Positions 63,914 to 64,000 of a stretch of DNA of 64,000 nt are shown here, one piece after another (position 1 is the first letter of the stretch; each line of letters begins with the position of its first letter). The translations under genes were made by a program, and so were the position numbers. This DNA is from Pandoraea aquatica (GTDB lineage: Bacteria; Pseudomonadota; Gammaproteobacteria; Burkholderiales; Burkholderiaceae), in contig NZ_CABPSN010000003.1 of the NCBI RefSeq assembly GCF_902459565.1, positions 310,001-374,000 of the forward strand, in the 5' to 3' direction. Below the pieces are notes generated by a model, which had not been told where the DNA came from, did no database searches, and saw only the letters and a program-made list of their open reading frames with translations.

Positions 63914-64000
63914 CGCTTCGTCCGGTCAGGACCGTTCAGAACGAAACCAGCACCTGCCGATCATTTCCACTGAATCCAGCTTATTCCCGCTATATCGCTT

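Overview
The window looks like the chromosome of a high-GC betaproteobacterium of the order Burkholderiales, most likely Pandoraea or a close relative. This is inferred from gene content and order (rne/rluC divergence, the rpmF-plsX-fab-acpP block joined to rpoE-rseA-mucB-mucD, opgGH, glcDEF with a GntR regulator, an OxlT-type antiporter), not from a database search. Genes are dense and mostly in short operons. I see no insertion sequence, prophage, CRISPR array or rRNA operon. About half the window is core housekeeping and half is transport, catabolism and regulation.

Layout. 0-5.5 kb: a GntR regulator divergent from a tightly overlapped operon (DUF3311 protein, sodium:solute symporter, cytosine-deaminase-like amidohydrolase, CynX-type MFS), with a 16-bp perfect palindrome between them. 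This is the best candidate here for an uncharacterised catabolic system. 5.8-10.3 kb: secreted alpha/beta hydrolase, MATE exporter, and a LysR regulator divergent from a LysE-type exporter whose leader contains a 24-bp hairpin. 10.6-16.4 kb: opgG-opgH (periplasmic glucans), a NlpD-like lipoprotein, and a cold-shock gene with a near-consensus promoter. 16.6-21.9 kb: second LysE exporter, YcgR-type c-di-GMP brake, LuxR-family protein, CNNM/CBS protein and a LysR. 22-28.7 kb: DODA-type dioxygenase, DoxX, and glycolate oxidase glcD-glcE-glcF divergent from its GntR regulator. 28.7-31 kb: an oxalate/formate-type antiporter behind a 1-kb non-coding, hairpin-rich leader. 31.1-43.6 kb: two tRNA-Asn genes, ferredoxin, pncB, an orphan LUD protein, an NhaD-type antiporter, a hydroxyacid dehydrogenase, rmuC, GNAT and the molybdenum-cofactor genes moaA-mobA-moeA. 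44-53 kb: rne, divergent from rluC-HAD phosphatase-Rieske-sppA, then an RsmI-like methylase and Maf. 52.7-63.9 kb: yceD-rpmF-plsX-fabH-fabD-fabG-acpP-fabF, then rpoE-rseA-mucB-mucD and a thioredoxin-like protein.

How genes work together. GlcDEF makes glyoxylate from glycolate. The neighbouring OxlT-type carrier and hydroxyacid dehydrogenase suggest local C2-acid (glycolate, glyoxylate, oxalate) metabolism. The fab block supplies fatty acids for the envelope. The adjacent sigma-E module (RpoE, its membrane anti-sigma factor RseA, RseB/MucB and the periplasmic protease MucD) monitors envelope state. MoaA, MobA and MoeA cover several steps of molybdenum cofactor synthesis. Two divergent GntR systems (at 1.1 kb and 27.65 kb) each carry a palindrome with the FadR-type core TGGT-N2-ACCA. 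Non-coding regions with strong folding potential lie ahead of the LysE exporter, the OxlT carrier, the NhaD antiporter, rluC/rne, plsX and rpoE.
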